DNA from: DATBGZ01 sp036557785
GTDB lineage: Bacteria > Actinomycetota > Actinomycetes > Mycobacteriales > Micromonosporaceae
Assembly: GCA_036557785.1 (NCBI GenBank)
Contig: DATBGZ010000092.1
Coordinates: forward strand, 1 to 64,000
Length of the DNA stretch: 64,000 nucleotides
Reading direction: 5' to 3'
Positions 25,850 through 34,290 of the stretch are shown here, one piece after another. The number at the start of each line of letters is the position of its first letter. Positions within the stretch are counted from its first letter, which is position 1. The notes under the pieces are model-generated. The model was not told the DNA's origin and made no database searches. It saw nothing but the letters and a program-made list of their open reading frames with translations. The position numbers were made by a program, and so were the translations under genes.

Positions 25850-26146
25850 GTGGCGGGCAACGAGCTGGCTCACGCCCAACCCGGCGAGCACGCGGTCGAC
25901 CAGCACGGCGCCGGCCACGGCGAGGAGCACGATGCCGTGGTCGCCCCAGACCAGCTCAAGCCGGTGCCGTTTCGGCGGCTGACCGTGGTCGCCGCGTTCC
26001 TCACGGCCATCGTGTTGGTGCTCATGGCCCTCATAGGCAACCACCGGGGCAACATCGAGAAGGTCTTCCTGATCGGGATCGCCGGCCTGATCGTGCTCAT
26101 GGTCACCGTGGACGTCGTGCTGCGCCGGCGCGGCCTGAGGAACTGA
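25850..26146 (+). CDS. small membrane protein, DUF2631-like
   Basis: 98 aa starting at GTG 25850, which has GAAGGGGA 7 bases upstream; the frame extends further upstream without coding character. A hydrophilic His/Glu-rich N-terminus (about 45 residues) is followed by two transmembrane helices (LTVVAAFLTAIVLVLMALIG and VFLIGIAGLIVLMVTVDVVL) and a basic tail. This matches the DUF2631 family found close to dxr in actinobacteria. Function unknown. Confidence 0.7.
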   Translation: MAGNELAHAQPGEHAVDQHGAGHGEEHDAVVAPDQLKPVPFRRLTVVAAFLTAIVLVLMALIGNHRGNIEKVFLIGIAGLIVLMVTVDVVLRRRGLRN

Positions 26147-26182
26147 CCGCCGGCCGCTCGGCATCTCGCCGGGCATGACAAA

Positions 26183-26211
26183 GATGCCCCGGGCCGAAGC
26201 TCCGGGGCATC
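26183..26211. terminator. bidirectional terminator
   Basis: GATGCCCCGG (26183-26192) pairs perfectly with CCGGGGCATC (26202-26211) around a 9-base loop, between the convergent DUF2631-like and DivIVA-like genes. Confidence 0.8.
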
Positions 26212-26226
26212 CGTCGTTCGACTGGT

Positions 26227-27189
26227 CTAACGGCGGACCAGGTCGCGCACCTCGCGCAGGGCTTGGTTCACCTCAGCCTCGAAGTACCCGCCGGGCACAA
26301 GGCTGAACTGGTTGGGGTCCAGTTCAGCCTCGCTGATCGGCATGCCCGAGCGGCCGGACAGCGAAGCGAGGATCGCGTCAAAGAGCCGGTTCACCTGGAT
26401 CGCGTCATAGCCGCTGCCGAATCGGCGGGCGGTGAAGGTGCGCCGCATGGCATCGATGCGCTGCAGGTCCGCCGGGTGGGCACCGCCGGGCATGCCGCCC
26501 GCGTGGCCGCCGAGGTCATAGCGCATCTCGTGCGTCAGGTCCGAACGACCGCGCCGACCCGTGTAGCTCTCGCCGTAGCCGCCATGGTCCGTCTCGTCGA
26601 AGCGTGGGTACCCGCCGCCCATCGGCGGACCGGACATCGGCCGCCCGCCCATCGGCGGACCCGACATGGGGCGGACCGGGGGCGCGGACATCGGCCGCAT
26701 CGGTGGAGCAGACATGGGACGCATGGGTGGAGCAGACATCGGCCGAACGGGTGGCGCGGACATGGGCGGCGCCATCATGGGCGGCATCATGCCGTTGCCG
26801 AGCATCGGACCGCCGGCCATCTGGGTGACCGCGGTCAGCGGCCGGGTCGGCATCGGCGGGCCGGGGATCGGCGACCGGCGGATCTCGACCGGGTCATCGC
26901 GCAGCGGTGCCATCCGACCCGCACCGGCGCGGGCGAAGCCGCCCGTCCGCTCCTCGAGGTCACCGAGTTGGCGCTCGACCCGGTCGAGGTGCAGGTCGAC
27001 CTGCCACTCGTCATAGCCGCCGAAACGGACCCGGAACACGACGTCGTGGACCTCCTGGGCGCTGACCGGCGCGCCCATGGACTCGCCCTGCAGCGTGGCC
27101 TCCACGCGGTCGAGGAACGCGTCGACTTCGTCGACCTTGTATCCCCGCCGCAGCGCACGCCGCCGGAACCGTTGACCCTGACTCGTCAC
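26227..27189 (-). CDS. protein with two DivIVA-like segments and Met/Pro repeats
   Basis: 320 aa from GTG 27189 (AAAGG 7 bases upstream). Two copies of a DivIVA-domain-like motif flank a disordered centre: RFRRRALRRGYKVDEVDAFL near residue 10 and FTARRFGSGYDAIQVNRLFD near residue 260. The centre (about 130-200) is built from repeats of MSAPPMRP, MSAPPVRP and MSGPPMGG. The GYxxxxVDxFL motif usually marks membrane-curvature or pole-associated cell-division proteins, so a role in polar growth or division is plausible but unproven. The GTG overlaps the rlmN stop. Confidence 0.75.
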   Translation of the reverse strand: MTSQGQRFRRRALRRGYKVDEVDAFLDRVEATLQGESMGAPVSAQEVHDVVFRVRFGGYDEWQVDLHLDRVERQLGDLEERTGGFARAGAGRMAPLRDDPVEIRRSPIPGPPMPTRPLTAVTQMAGGPMLGNGMMPPMMAPPMSAPPVRPMSAPPMRPMSAPPMRPMSAPPVRPMSGPPMGGRPMSGPPMGGGYPRFDETDHGGYGESYTGRRGRSDLTHEMRYDLGGHAGGMPGGAHPADLQRIDAMRRTFTARRFGSGYDAIQVNRLFDAILASLSGRSGMPISEAELDPNQFSLVPGGYFEAEVNQALREVRDLVRR

Positions 27190-28532
27190 TGTTTCGCCTT
27201 TCCTCCCGGCCCCCGTGAGTCCGCCCACCCAGACTGCACGAGATTGCCAGTGATGCCAACAGGATCTTGCACGATATTGCGCGTCTGCGCTACTCGGCTG
27301 TCAATATTCATCGCCGCACGGGTCGCCCCCGCGACCGGCCCTGACGGCACCCGTGCGCCCGGCTCGCTCGCCGCGAGTTGACCGCACGCCCCGTCGATCT
27401 CCCGTCCCCGGGTGTCCCGTACGGTCGTCGCGATGCCGGCGGCGCGCAGCCGCCGGACGAACTCCCGCTCCACCGGCTTCGGGCTCGCGTCCCATCGCGA
27501 GCCCGGTGTGGGGTTGAGGGGGATCAGGTTGACATGTGCGAGCTTACCCGCCAGCAGCCGACCCAGCAGATCCGCCCGCCAGGGCTGGTCGTTCACGTCC
27601 CGGATGAGCGCGTACTCGATCGACACGCGCCGGCCCGTGCGCGCGGCATAATCCCACGCAGCCTGGAGCACCTCGGCGACCTTCCAACGCTCGTTGACAG
27701 GGACCAGCCCATCGCGCAGATCATCATCGGGCGCGTGCAGCGAAAGCGCAAGTGTCAGCGGGAGGTTCTCCTCGGCCAGCCGGCGCATCGCGGGCACGAG
27801 CCCCACCGTCGAGACCGTGATGTGGCGCTGCGAGAGGCCGAGGCCCTCGGGGGCCGGCGCGGTGAGCCGGCGTACGGCCGCGAGCACCCGGGCGTAGTTC
27901 GCCAGCGGCTCCCCCATGCCCATGAAGACCACATGGGACAGCCGAGCGGGCAGGCCCGCCATGGCCCCGCTCGCGGCCGCGCCGGCGAACCAGACGACCT
28001 GGTCAACGATCTCGGCGGTGGAGAGGTTGCGGCGCAGCCCGGCCTGCCCGGTGGCGCAGAACGGGCAACCCATCCCGCAGCCGGCCTGGCTGCTCACGCA
28101 CAGCGTCACCCGGTCCCACCCCGACGGGGCCCCGGCCGTCCCGCGGTAGCCCATGAGGACGCTCTCCACGAGCGAGCCGTCGTGCAGACGCCAGAGGGTC
28201 TTCCGGGTGGCCCCGCCGTCGCAGGCCAGCTCCCGCACCGACGTGAGCAACGGCGGCAGCAGCGCGGCGGCGAGCTCGGCACGGGCGGCGGCGGGGACGT
28301 CGGTCATCGCGGCCGGGTCCCGGGTGAGCCGCCCGAAGTAGTGGCGGGAGATCTGCTCCGCCCGGTAGGGCCGGTGCCCGAGCTCGGTGACCAGTGCCCG
28401 GCGGGAGGCGAGGTCGAGGTCGGCCAGGTGTCGCGGGGGCATCTTCACCCGTCCGGAGGACGTTCCGGCCAGCGCGACGGGCCCGGGCGCGTCGGCGTCC
28501 GGGTCAAGCAGGGGTAGGTCGATCACGGGCAT
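27186..28532 (-). CDS. rlmN: 23S rRNA (adenine2503-C2)/tRNA A37 methyltransferase
   Basis: 448 aa. Radical-SAM enzyme: cluster motif CGMGCPFCATGQAG, MGMGEPLANY, and the two catalytic Cys regions including GREIDGACGQLAA near residue 390. After that Cys, where most RlmN proteins stop, the frame continues about 55 residues (SEPGARVPSGP to GPGGKAKQ) of non-conserved sequence and ends inside the start of the DivIVA-like gene (GTGA). ATG 28532 has GAGGA 9 bases upstream. Confidence 0.95.
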   Translation of the reverse strand: MPVIDLPLLDPDADAPGPVALAGTSSGRVKMPPRHLADLDLASRRALVTELGHRPYRAEQISRHYFGRLTRDPAAMTDVPAAARAELAAALLPPLLTSVRELACDGGATRKTLWRLHDGSLVESVLMGYRGTAGAPSGWDRVTLCVSSQAGCGMGCPFCATGQAGLRRNLSTAEIVDQVVWFAGAAASGAMAGLPARLSHVVFMGMGEPLANYARVLAAVRRLTAPAPEGLGLSQRHITVSTVGLVPAMRRLAEENLPLTLALSLHAPDDDLRDGLVPVNERWKVAEVLQAAWDYAARTGRRVSIEYALIRDVNDQPWRADLLGRLLAGKLAHVNLIPLNPTPGSRWDASPKPVEREFVRRLRAAGIATTVRDTRGREIDGACGQLAASEPGARVPSGPVAGATRAAMNIDSRVAQTRNIVQDPVGITGNLVQSGWADSRGPGGKAKQ

Positions 28533-28594
28533 ACGGGAACATCCTCGCATGCTGGTGCATCCCGCGACCGGCCGCGTCGCAGCCACCGGCCGGG

Positions 28595-30028
28595 TCAGGC
28601 GGCGACCGGGACGATCGCGGCGAGCATGAGGAAGCCGGCAGGGGCGGCGAAGAGGATCGAGTCGAGGCGATCCATGAGCCCCCCGTGACCCGGGAGCAGG
28701 CTGCTCATGTCCTTGACGCCGAGATCGCGCTTGAGCAGCGACTCGCCGAGGTCGCCGATGATCGACGCGATCGAGATCGCCAGCCCGAAGAGCAGTCCCC
28801 ACCACGGTGCCACGCCGAACATCAGCGCGAGCACGGCAGCGCTGCCGAGGGCGGCGGCCCCCAGCGAACCGACCAGCCCCTCCCACGACTTCTTCGGGCT
28901 GACCGAGGGCGCCATCGGGTGGCGCCCGAGCCGGGCCCCGACCACGTACCCGCCGGTATCGGAGAGCACGACCGCGATCAGCGTGGCGAGCACGCGACGG
29001 GCCCCGTCGTGGGGACTGGCGAGCAGCGCCGCGAACCCGGCGAGAAACGGCACGTAGGCGGCGATGAGCGTCGCCATCGTGATGTCCATGCCGTACCCGT
29101 CGGGACCATGAGCGAAACGCCACGCCATGACCGCCAGCACGGTGACCACGAGCCCGAAGGTCAGCCCGTCGCCACCCCCCCACCAGGCCAGGCCAGTGGT
29201 GAGCACACCGCCGGCGATCAGCGGCACCAGCGGCGGGTGCAGCCCGCTGAGGTTGACGGCCCGGACGAGCTCCCAGATGCCGACGCCGACGGCGAGCGCG
29301 ATCACCGCCAGGAACGCGGGTCGCCAGACGAACAGCGTTGTGAGCACCACCGCGCCGAGGACCAGTCCGACGCCGATCGCGGCCGGCACGTTGCGTCCGC
29401 CGCGTTTGGGCGGACTGGGTGACTCATCCGTGGGCACGGTGCTCGTGGGGCGGGCACGTCCGCTCCGTCCCAGGTACGCCTCCTGGCCGTCCGGCCCCGA
29501 CCCGCTGCCGGGCTCCGGCGGGGCTTCGTCGAGGTAGAGCCCGGCTGCCACATATACCGGCTCGTCGTCGCGCCCCGTCGGCGGCGCTGCCGCGGGCTCG
29601 GCCCGGAACGTCGTGTACGCGTCCGGGGCGTAGCTGCCCGGAGCCGGGTATCCCTCCCCGGCACGGTACGTCTCGGGCGGGGCGTACGGGTCCGACCGGG
29701 TGTACGTGTCCGATGCGGCGGGGTAGGCGCTGGCACCAGGGTAGCCGGTGCTCGCGGGCGGGGCGCCGTAGGACGGACCGTACGGCGGCTCGGCTCCGTA
29801 GGAGGACCCGGACCCGTACGGCGGGGTGGGCTCCGGCGCAGGCGGTGGGGGTGGCTCCGTAGCGTGCACCGGGCGCCGGGAGTCGGTCGGCACGCCGTAG
29901 GTCATCGCGTCCCAGGCCGGACGGGCCGGGCGTGTCGCGTGCCGCCGGCCGGGGCGAGCGTCGTCGTCGGGCCCGTGCCGCTCGTCGGCGTACGGGTCGT
30001 CCGCATAGGGGTCGTCGCGTGCCGGCAT
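28595..30028 (-). CDS. cdsA: phosphatidate cytidylyltransferase with long disordered N-terminus
   Basis: 477 aa. Makes CDP-diacylglycerol for phospholipid synthesis at the membrane. The catalytic part (about 215-477) has eight or so transmembrane helices, SDTGGYVVGARLG, SVSPKKSWEGLVG and the signature KRDLGVKDMSSLLPGHGG with DRLDS. The first 210 residues are low-complexity, rich in Tyr, Pro, Ala and Asp (DDPYADDPYADER, YGAEPPYGPSYGAPP), an extension common in filamentous actinobacteria. ATG 30028 has GAGGT 3-4 bases upstream. It follows frr with one gene between, close to the mycobacterial order. Confidence 0.95.
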   Translation of the reverse strand: MPARDDPYADDPYADERHGPDDDARPGRRHATRPARPAWDAMTYGVPTDSRRPVHATEPPPPPAPEPTPPYGSGSSYGAEPPYGPSYGAPPASTGYPGASAYPAASDTYTRSDPYAPPETYRAGEGYPAPGSYAPDAYTTFRAEPAAAPPTGRDDEPVYVAAGLYLDEAPPEPGSGSGPDGQEAYLGRSGRARPTSTVPTDESPSPPKRGGRNVPAAIGVGLVLGAVVLTTLFVWRPAFLAVIALAVGVGIWELVRAVNLSGLHPPLVPLIAGGVLTTGLAWWGGGDGLTFGLVVTVLAVMAWRFAHGPDGYGMDITMATLIAAYVPFLAGFAALLASPHDGARRVLATLIAVVLSDTGGYVVGARLGRHPMAPSVSPKKSWEGLVGSLGAAALGSAAVLALMFGVAPWWGLLFGLAISIASIIGDLGESLLKRDLGVKDMSSLLPGHGGLMDRLDSILFAAPAGFLMLAAIVPVAA

Positions 30029-30190
30029 CAGACCTCGTGCCGTGCCCGACGAGTGGCCATCATGCCCAGACCCCCAACGCATCGCGGTCGCGCTCCGACC
30101 AATTGTGTACGCCAGGCTATCGACTCACCCCAGCGTCAACGACCCGAGTACGTCATTACCGCTGACAGAGGCGGTCGCGGCGCGCGCTGC

Positions 30191-30658
30191 TCACCCTACG
30201 TCGTCGATCTGCACCGGATCGTCCGGTTCGTACAGCCTGCGGAAGACCCGGTCCCCGATCACCTGGATCTCGCCGCCGTGCTGTCGCACGATCCAGTCCC
30301 CGGCCCGAACCGTATTCGTGGTCTCCACCAGGCCATCGCGCAGCACGGTGGTGACCCGTCCGGGGGGACCACTGTGCTGGTATGCGTCGACCTTCGTGAT
30401 CTTGCGCCAGCCGTCCTCGGTCTCCGGGATGCGCTCGTGCATCTGGATGAATTCGGTGTACGCGGCTCCGTAGACGGTCTCGCCCTCGTCGTCGAGCACC
30501 GCCACCCAGGGGCCGACAAAGTGCTCCTCCTCGCCCCATTGCGCGAGAATCGTGGTCCGTTCTCCCGGCGCCGCATCGACGATCCTGGCGCGCTTCGGCT
30601 CCCCCGACGGGCGGTACGTCCTGGCCTTGCTCGGGTCGAACGACACCTCGACTGCCAT
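30191..30658 (-). CDS. conserved hypothetical protein between cdsA and frr
   Basis: 155 aa. Begins MAVEVSFDPSKARTYRP and has WGEEEHFVGPWVAVLD, ITKVDAYQHSGPPGRV and AGDWIVRQHGGEIQVIG. The last segment resembles the PGDxIVxGxxGE turn of small beta-barrel proteins found in phage and actinobacterial genomes, but no family can be named. No Shine-Dalgarno is seen; TACGAT (6 bases before the ATG) suits a leaderless transcript. Inserted between frr and cdsA, which are usually adjacent. Confidence 0.6.
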   Translation of the reverse strand: MAVEVSFDPSKARTYRPSGEPKRARIVDAAPGERTTILAQWGEEEHFVGPWVAVLDDEGETVYGAAYTEFIQMHERIPETEDGWRKITKVDAYQHSGPPGRVTTVLRDGLVETTNTVRAGDWIVRQHGGEIQVIGDRVFRRLYEPDDPVQIDDVG

Positions 30659-30707
30659 GATCGGATCGTACGAGCCGGCCGCTAGGCAGCCAGCTGTTGA
30701 CGCGGAG

Positions 30708-31265
30708 CTATACCTCGAGCAGCTCGGCTTCCTTGTGCTTGAGCAGCTCATCGACGTGCGCCACGTAGCGGTGCGTGAGGTCCTCGAGCTCCTTCTCCGC
30801 GCGGCGGCCCTCGTCCTCACCGATCTGGCCGTCCTTGACCAGGTGGTCGAGCTCCTCCTTCGCCTTGCGGCGCACGTTGCGGATCGCCACCCGCGACTCC
30901 TCGCCCTTGTGGCGGGCGACCTTGATCATGTCTCGCCGGCGCTCCTCGGTCATCTGCGGCAGCAGGATCCGCAGCTGTGTGCCCTCGTTGTTGGGGTTGA
31001 CCCCGAGGTCGGAGTCGCGGATCGCCTTCTCCATCGCCCGCAGCTGTGACGGGTCGTGGGGTTTGATGATCACCATGCGTGGCTCCGGAATGGCGATGGT
31101 CGCCATCTGGGTCACCGGAGTCGGTGACCCGTAGTAGTCGACCATGATCCGAGCGAACATGGCGGGCGTGGCCCGACCGGTGCGGATGGTCGCGAGGTCC
31201 TCCTTCGCGAACTCCACCGCGCGCTCCATCTTCTCCTCGGCTTCGAAGAGAGTCTCCTCGATCAT
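30708..31265 (-). CDS. frr: ribosome recycling factor
   Basis: 185 aa, the exact family length when started at MIEETLFEAEEKM. Splits post-termination ribosomes with EF-G. Conserved blocks RTGRATPAMFARIMVDYYG, VNPNNEGTQLRILLPQMTEE and VRRKAKEELD are present. An ATG three codons upstream lies only 2 bases from the AAGGAGG ribosome site, so the internal ATG with 11-base spacing is favoured. Downstream of pyrH by about 60 bases. Confidence 0.97.
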   Translation of the reverse strand: MIEETLFEAEEKMERAVEFAKEDLATIRTGRATPAMFARIMVDYYGSPTPVTQMATIAIPEPRMVIIKPHDPSQLRAMEKAIRDSDLGVNPNNEGTQLRILLPQMTEERRRDMIKVARHKGEESRVAIRNVRRKAKEELDHLVKDGQIGEDEGRRAEKELEDLTHRYVAHVDELLKHKEAELLEV

Positions 31266-31323
31266 GTGCCCCATCGCCTCCTTGGAGAGCTGGGATGGAC
31301 AAACCGGGTCGTGCGGCAGGGCT

Positions 31324-32193
31324 TCAGTCGGCGCCCTCGTCAGCCGTGATCAGGGTGCCGATCGGATCTCCGGCGACCGCCCGGGCGATGGTGTCCTCGC
31401 CCTCCGCGCCGAAGACCAGCATCGGCAGCTTGTTGTCCTGGCACAGGCTGAAGGCTGCCGCATCGACCACCCTGAGCCCGCGCCGCAGCGCCTCGTCGAA
31501 GGTGACCCGGTCCAGCTTGCGGGCGCCCGGATTCGTTCGCGGGTCGGCGGTGTACACACCGTCGACCCCGTTCTTGCTCATCAGCACGATGTCGGCGTGG
31601 ATCTCCAGCGCGCGCTGGGCGGCCACGGTGTCGGTGGTGAAGTAGGGCATACCCGCGCCGGCACCGAAGATCACTACCCGCCCCTTCTCCAGGTGCCGGA
31701 TCGCTCGGCGAGGGATGTACGGCTCGGCGACCTGGGCCATCGAGATCGCACTCTGGACCCGGGTGTCGATGCCCTCCTTCTCCAGGAAGTCCTGCAACGC
31801 CAGGCAGTTCATGACCGTACCGAGCATGCCCATGTAGTCCGCGCGGCCCCGGTCCATGCCACGCTCCTGAAGTTCCGCGCCCCGGAAGAAGTTGCCGCCG
31901 CCCACGACGACCGCGACCTCCATGCCCCGCCGTACCGCCGCCGCGATCTGCCGGGCCAGCGACTGCACCACATCCGGGTCCACGCCGACGCGCCCGCCCC
32001 CGAACGCCTCGCCCGAGAGCTTGAGCACGACCCGGCGAGCGTGGCTCAGCGGAGCGCCGTTGGCCGCCGGCCGAGGCTGGCCGTCCACCTGATCCGTCGC
32101 CTTCGTGATGGGCGGGCGAAGCATGGGCGGTCCCGGCGTGGCAGGCGTCTCAGGCGGGCTGAGCCTGGGTGGGCTGGGTGTCATGGCGTCCAT
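31324..32193 (-). CDS. pyrH: UMP kinase with N-terminal extension
   Basis: 289 aa against about 235-245 for most UMP kinases. The amino-acid-kinase core starts at about residue 54 (VVLKLSGEAFGGG). Other motifs are VVVGGGNFFRGAEL, ADYMGMLGTVMNCLALQDFL and the uridine-site PYFTTDTVAAQRALEI. The first 50 residues are proline-rich and probably disordered. The first ATG is supported by GGAGGGGG about 5 bases upstream, so the extension seems real. Confidence 0.95.
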   Translation of the reverse strand: MDAMTPSPPRLSPPETPATPGPPMLRPPITKATDQVDGQPRPAANGAPLSHARRVVLKLSGEAFGGGRVGVDPDVVQSLARQIAAAVRRGMEVAVVVGGGNFFRGAELQERGMDRGRADYMGMLGTVMNCLALQDFLEKEGIDTRVQSAISMAQVAEPYIPRRAIRHLEKGRVVIFGAGAGMPYFTTDTVAAQRALEIHADIVLMSKNGVDGVYTADPRTNPGARKLDRVTFDEALRRGLRVVDAAAFSLCQDNKLPMLVFGAEGEDTIARAVAGDPIGTLITADEGAD

Positions 32194-32243
32194 TCAACCC
32201 CCTCCCCCGGGTCGGCGCGGCGCAGGCTCCTCGCGGGCCCCGG

Positions 32244-32311
32244 CCCCGCGATCCTGGGCTGGCCAATGCGGCCCGAGCTCCGATCGCGTCGGGGCAGGCA
32301 GGATCGCGGGG
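32244..32311 (-). terminator. large stem-loop between tsf and pyrH
   Basis: CCCCGCGATCCTG (32244-32256) is perfectly complementary to 32299-32311, a 13-bp stem closing a 42-base loop. It starts 15 bases after the tsf stop. It may end or attenuate the rpsB-tsf transcript ahead of pyrH, or act as an mRNA 3' stabiliser. Confidence 0.6.
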
Positions 32312-32325
32312 AAACGGGCGTTGCG

Positions 32326-33156
32326 TCAGGCCTGTCCGACCTCGAACCGGACAAACCGGGTGACCTCGATGCCGGCCTCCGCGATCACCTGTTTGACGGT
32401 CTTCTTGTTGTCGGTGACCGACGCCTGCTCGATCAGCACGAAGTCCTTGAAGAAGCCGTTGACCCGGCCCTCGACGATCTTCTGCAAGGCGGCCGCCGGC
32501 TTACCCTCCTCGCGGGCGGTCTCCTCGGCGATGCGCCGCTCGCTGGCGAGCACGTCGCCGGGAACGTCGTCCCGGGTGAGGTACTTCGGTCGCATCGCTG
32601 CGATCTGCATGGCGATGCCCCGGGCGTCGGACTCCGCGGCCTCGTCCGCCTTGCCCGTGTACTGCACCGCCACGCCGACCTGGGGCGGCAGGTCCGGGCT
32701 CTTGCGATGCAGGTAGACCGCGAGCGTGCCCTCGAGCGTTGCGAAGCGGTTCACTACGAGCTTCTCACCGATCTTGGCAGACGCCGCCTCGACAGCCTGG
32801 GCACCGGTACGGCCGTCGAGCAAGGTCGCCGCGAGCAGTGCCTCGATATCGGCAGGCTTATGGGCGTCGACGTACTCGACGAGCGTCCGGGCCAGGTCGA
32901 TGAAGTCCTGGCTCTTGGCCACGAAGTCGGTCTCGCAGTTGAGCTCCAGCAAGGACCTGCCGCTGTGCGCGACCAGCCCGTTGGCGGCCGTACGGCCGGC
33001 CCTCTTGCCGACGTCCTTGGCGCCCTTGATGCGCAGGATCTCCACGGCCTTGTCGAAGTCGCCCTCCGCCTCCTCGAGCGCCTTCTTGCAGTCCGAGACG
33101 CCGCTGCCGGTGAGCTCGCGCAGCTTCTTGATGTCATCCATCGAAACGTTCGCCAT
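32326..33156 (-). CDS. tsf: elongation factor Ts
   Basis: 276 aa. Nucleotide exchange factor for EF-Tu. N-terminal UBA-like domain with DIKKLRELTGSGVSDCKKAL and the TDFVAK motif in LNCETDFVAKSQDF, the EF-Tu contact. The start MANVSMDD has GGGA 3 bases upstream (ATG at complement 33154-33156). It follows rpsB with about 45 bases between, the universal order. Confidence 0.97.
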   Translation of the reverse strand: MANVSMDDIKKLRELTGSGVSDCKKALEEAEGDFDKAVEILRIKGAKDVGKRAGRTAANGLVAHSGRSLLELNCETDFVAKSQDFIDLARTLVEYVDAHKPADIEALLAATLLDGRTGAQAVEAASAKIGEKLVVNRFATLEGTLAVYLHRKSPDLPPQVGVAVQYTGKADEAAESDARGIAMQIAAMRPKYLTRDDVPGDVLASERRIAEETAREEGKPAAALQKIVEGRVNGFFKDFVLIEQASVTDNKKTVKQVIAEAGIEVTRFVRFEVGQA

Positions 33157-33200
33157 TATTCCCGTCATCCCCTCGTCTGTCTGGGCGGTCTTCGGCTGGC

Positions 33201-34025
33201 TCAGGCCTCGTCGGCCGGGGCGTCCGGCGCTCGGCTGCCCTCGAGCAACTCGCGCTCCCACTCCGGTAGCGGCTCGTCGCTGCCAACCGCGCCGGGCTCG
33301 GGCTTCGCCTCCGGCGCGCCGGCCCGTAGGGCCTTGCCTGAGCGGGCGATGAGGCCCTCGGCCACGGCGTCGGCCACCACCCGGGTCAGCAGCGCCGCCG
33401 AGCGGATCGCGTCGTCGTTGCCCGGGATCGGATAGTCCACCTCGTCCGGGTCACAGTTGGTGTCCAGCACGGCGATCACCGGGATGCCCAGCTTGCGCGC
33501 CTCGTCGACGGCGATGTGCTCCTTCTTGGTGTCGACAACCCAGACGGCGGCCGGCACCCGTGACATATCGCGCAGCCCGCCCAGGGTCTTGCTGAGCTTG
33601 GTCCGCTCGCGCTGAAGCTGCAGGGTCTCCTTCTTCGTCAGGCCCTGGGCGGTTCCGGTCTGCTCGAGACCCTCAAGCTCCTTCATGCGCTGTAGCCGCT
33701 TGAAAACCGTGGAGAAGTTGGTCAGCATGCCGCCGAGCCACCGGTGGTTGACGTACGGCATGCCGACACGCGAGGCCTGTTCGGCGATGGCCTCCTGGGC
33801 CTGCTTCTTCGTACCGACGAAGAGAATGCTGCCGCCCTCGGCCACCGTGGTGCGGACGTAGTCGAAGGCCCTGTCGATGTAGTCGAGGGTCTGGCGCAAG
33901 TCAATGATGTAGATACCGTTGCGCTCGGTGAAGATGTAGCGCTTCATCTTCGGGTTCCAGCGCCGGGTCTGGTGGCCGAAGTGGACACCGCTTTCCAGCA
34001 ACTGGCGCATGGTCACGACGGCCAT
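33201..34025 (-). CDS. rpsB: 30S ribosomal protein S2
   Basis: 274 aa. Typical S2 sequence: MRQLLESGVHFGHQTRRWNP, GIYIIDLRQTL, NHRWLGGMLTNF and PVIAVLDTNCDPDEVDYPIP. The acidic C-terminal tail (PEPGAVGSDEPLPEWER) is as in actinobacteria. ATG 34025 has AGGAG 10 bases upstream. A structured leader of about 100 bases precedes the ribosome site (listed separately). Confidence 0.98.
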   Translation of the reverse strand: MAVVTMRQLLESGVHFGHQTRRWNPKMKRYIFTERNGIYIIDLRQTLDYIDRAFDYVRTTVAEGGSILFVGTKKQAQEAIAEQASRVGMPYVNHRWLGGMLTNFSTVFKRLQRMKELEGLEQTGTAQGLTKKETLQLQRERTKLSKTLGGLRDMSRVPAAVWVVDTKKEHIAVDEARKLGIPVIAVLDTNCDPDEVDYPIPGNDDAIRSAALLTRVVADAVAEGLIARSGKALRAGAPEAKPEPGAVGSDEPLPEWERELLEGSRAPDAPADEA

Positions 34026-34044
34026 GACGCGTGGACTCCTTTGG

Positions 34045-34142
34045 CTCCCTGGTTGCCGCGACGAGCCGGGTGGCCCGCCGCCCTGGCGCCCGGTCGGCGG
34101 CCGGGTGGCTCCGCCCGCGTGGTGCGGGTCAGGACCAGGGAG
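34045..34142 (-). promoter_or_regulatory. structured 5' leader of rpsB, possible S2 autoregulatory RNA
   Basis: On the minus-strand RNA, CTCCCTGGT pairs with ACCAGGGAG (9 bp; complement 34134-34142 with 34045-34053) and encloses at least two hairpins: CCCGC-ACCAC-GCGGG and CCCGG-CCGCCGA-CCGGG. The closing stem ends 5-6 bases before the AGGAG of rpsB. Ribosomal protein operons often use such leaders for feedback. No match to a known Rfam motif is claimed. Confidence 0.5.
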
Positions 34143-34228
34143 GCCGCCGCCGCGCTCCGGCCGGCGTTGGGGCCGCGGAGCGTCGGAAGGGCGCGCGAGG
34201 TCGACCACGTGGGTGGTCGCCGCCGACC

Positions 34229-34234
34229 AGTCTA
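34229..34234 (-). promoter_or_regulatory. possible -10 element of rpsB promoter
   Basis: TAGACT on the minus strand fits the TANNNT consensus and lies about 200 bases upstream of the rpsB start. Transcription from here would include the whole structured leader. No clear -35 was seen. Confidence 0.4.
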
Positions 34235-34290
34235 CGCGGACCTGTGCGGCGGTGATGCGGGCGGGCAGCCGGACCGGTGCGGCCCGGCAC

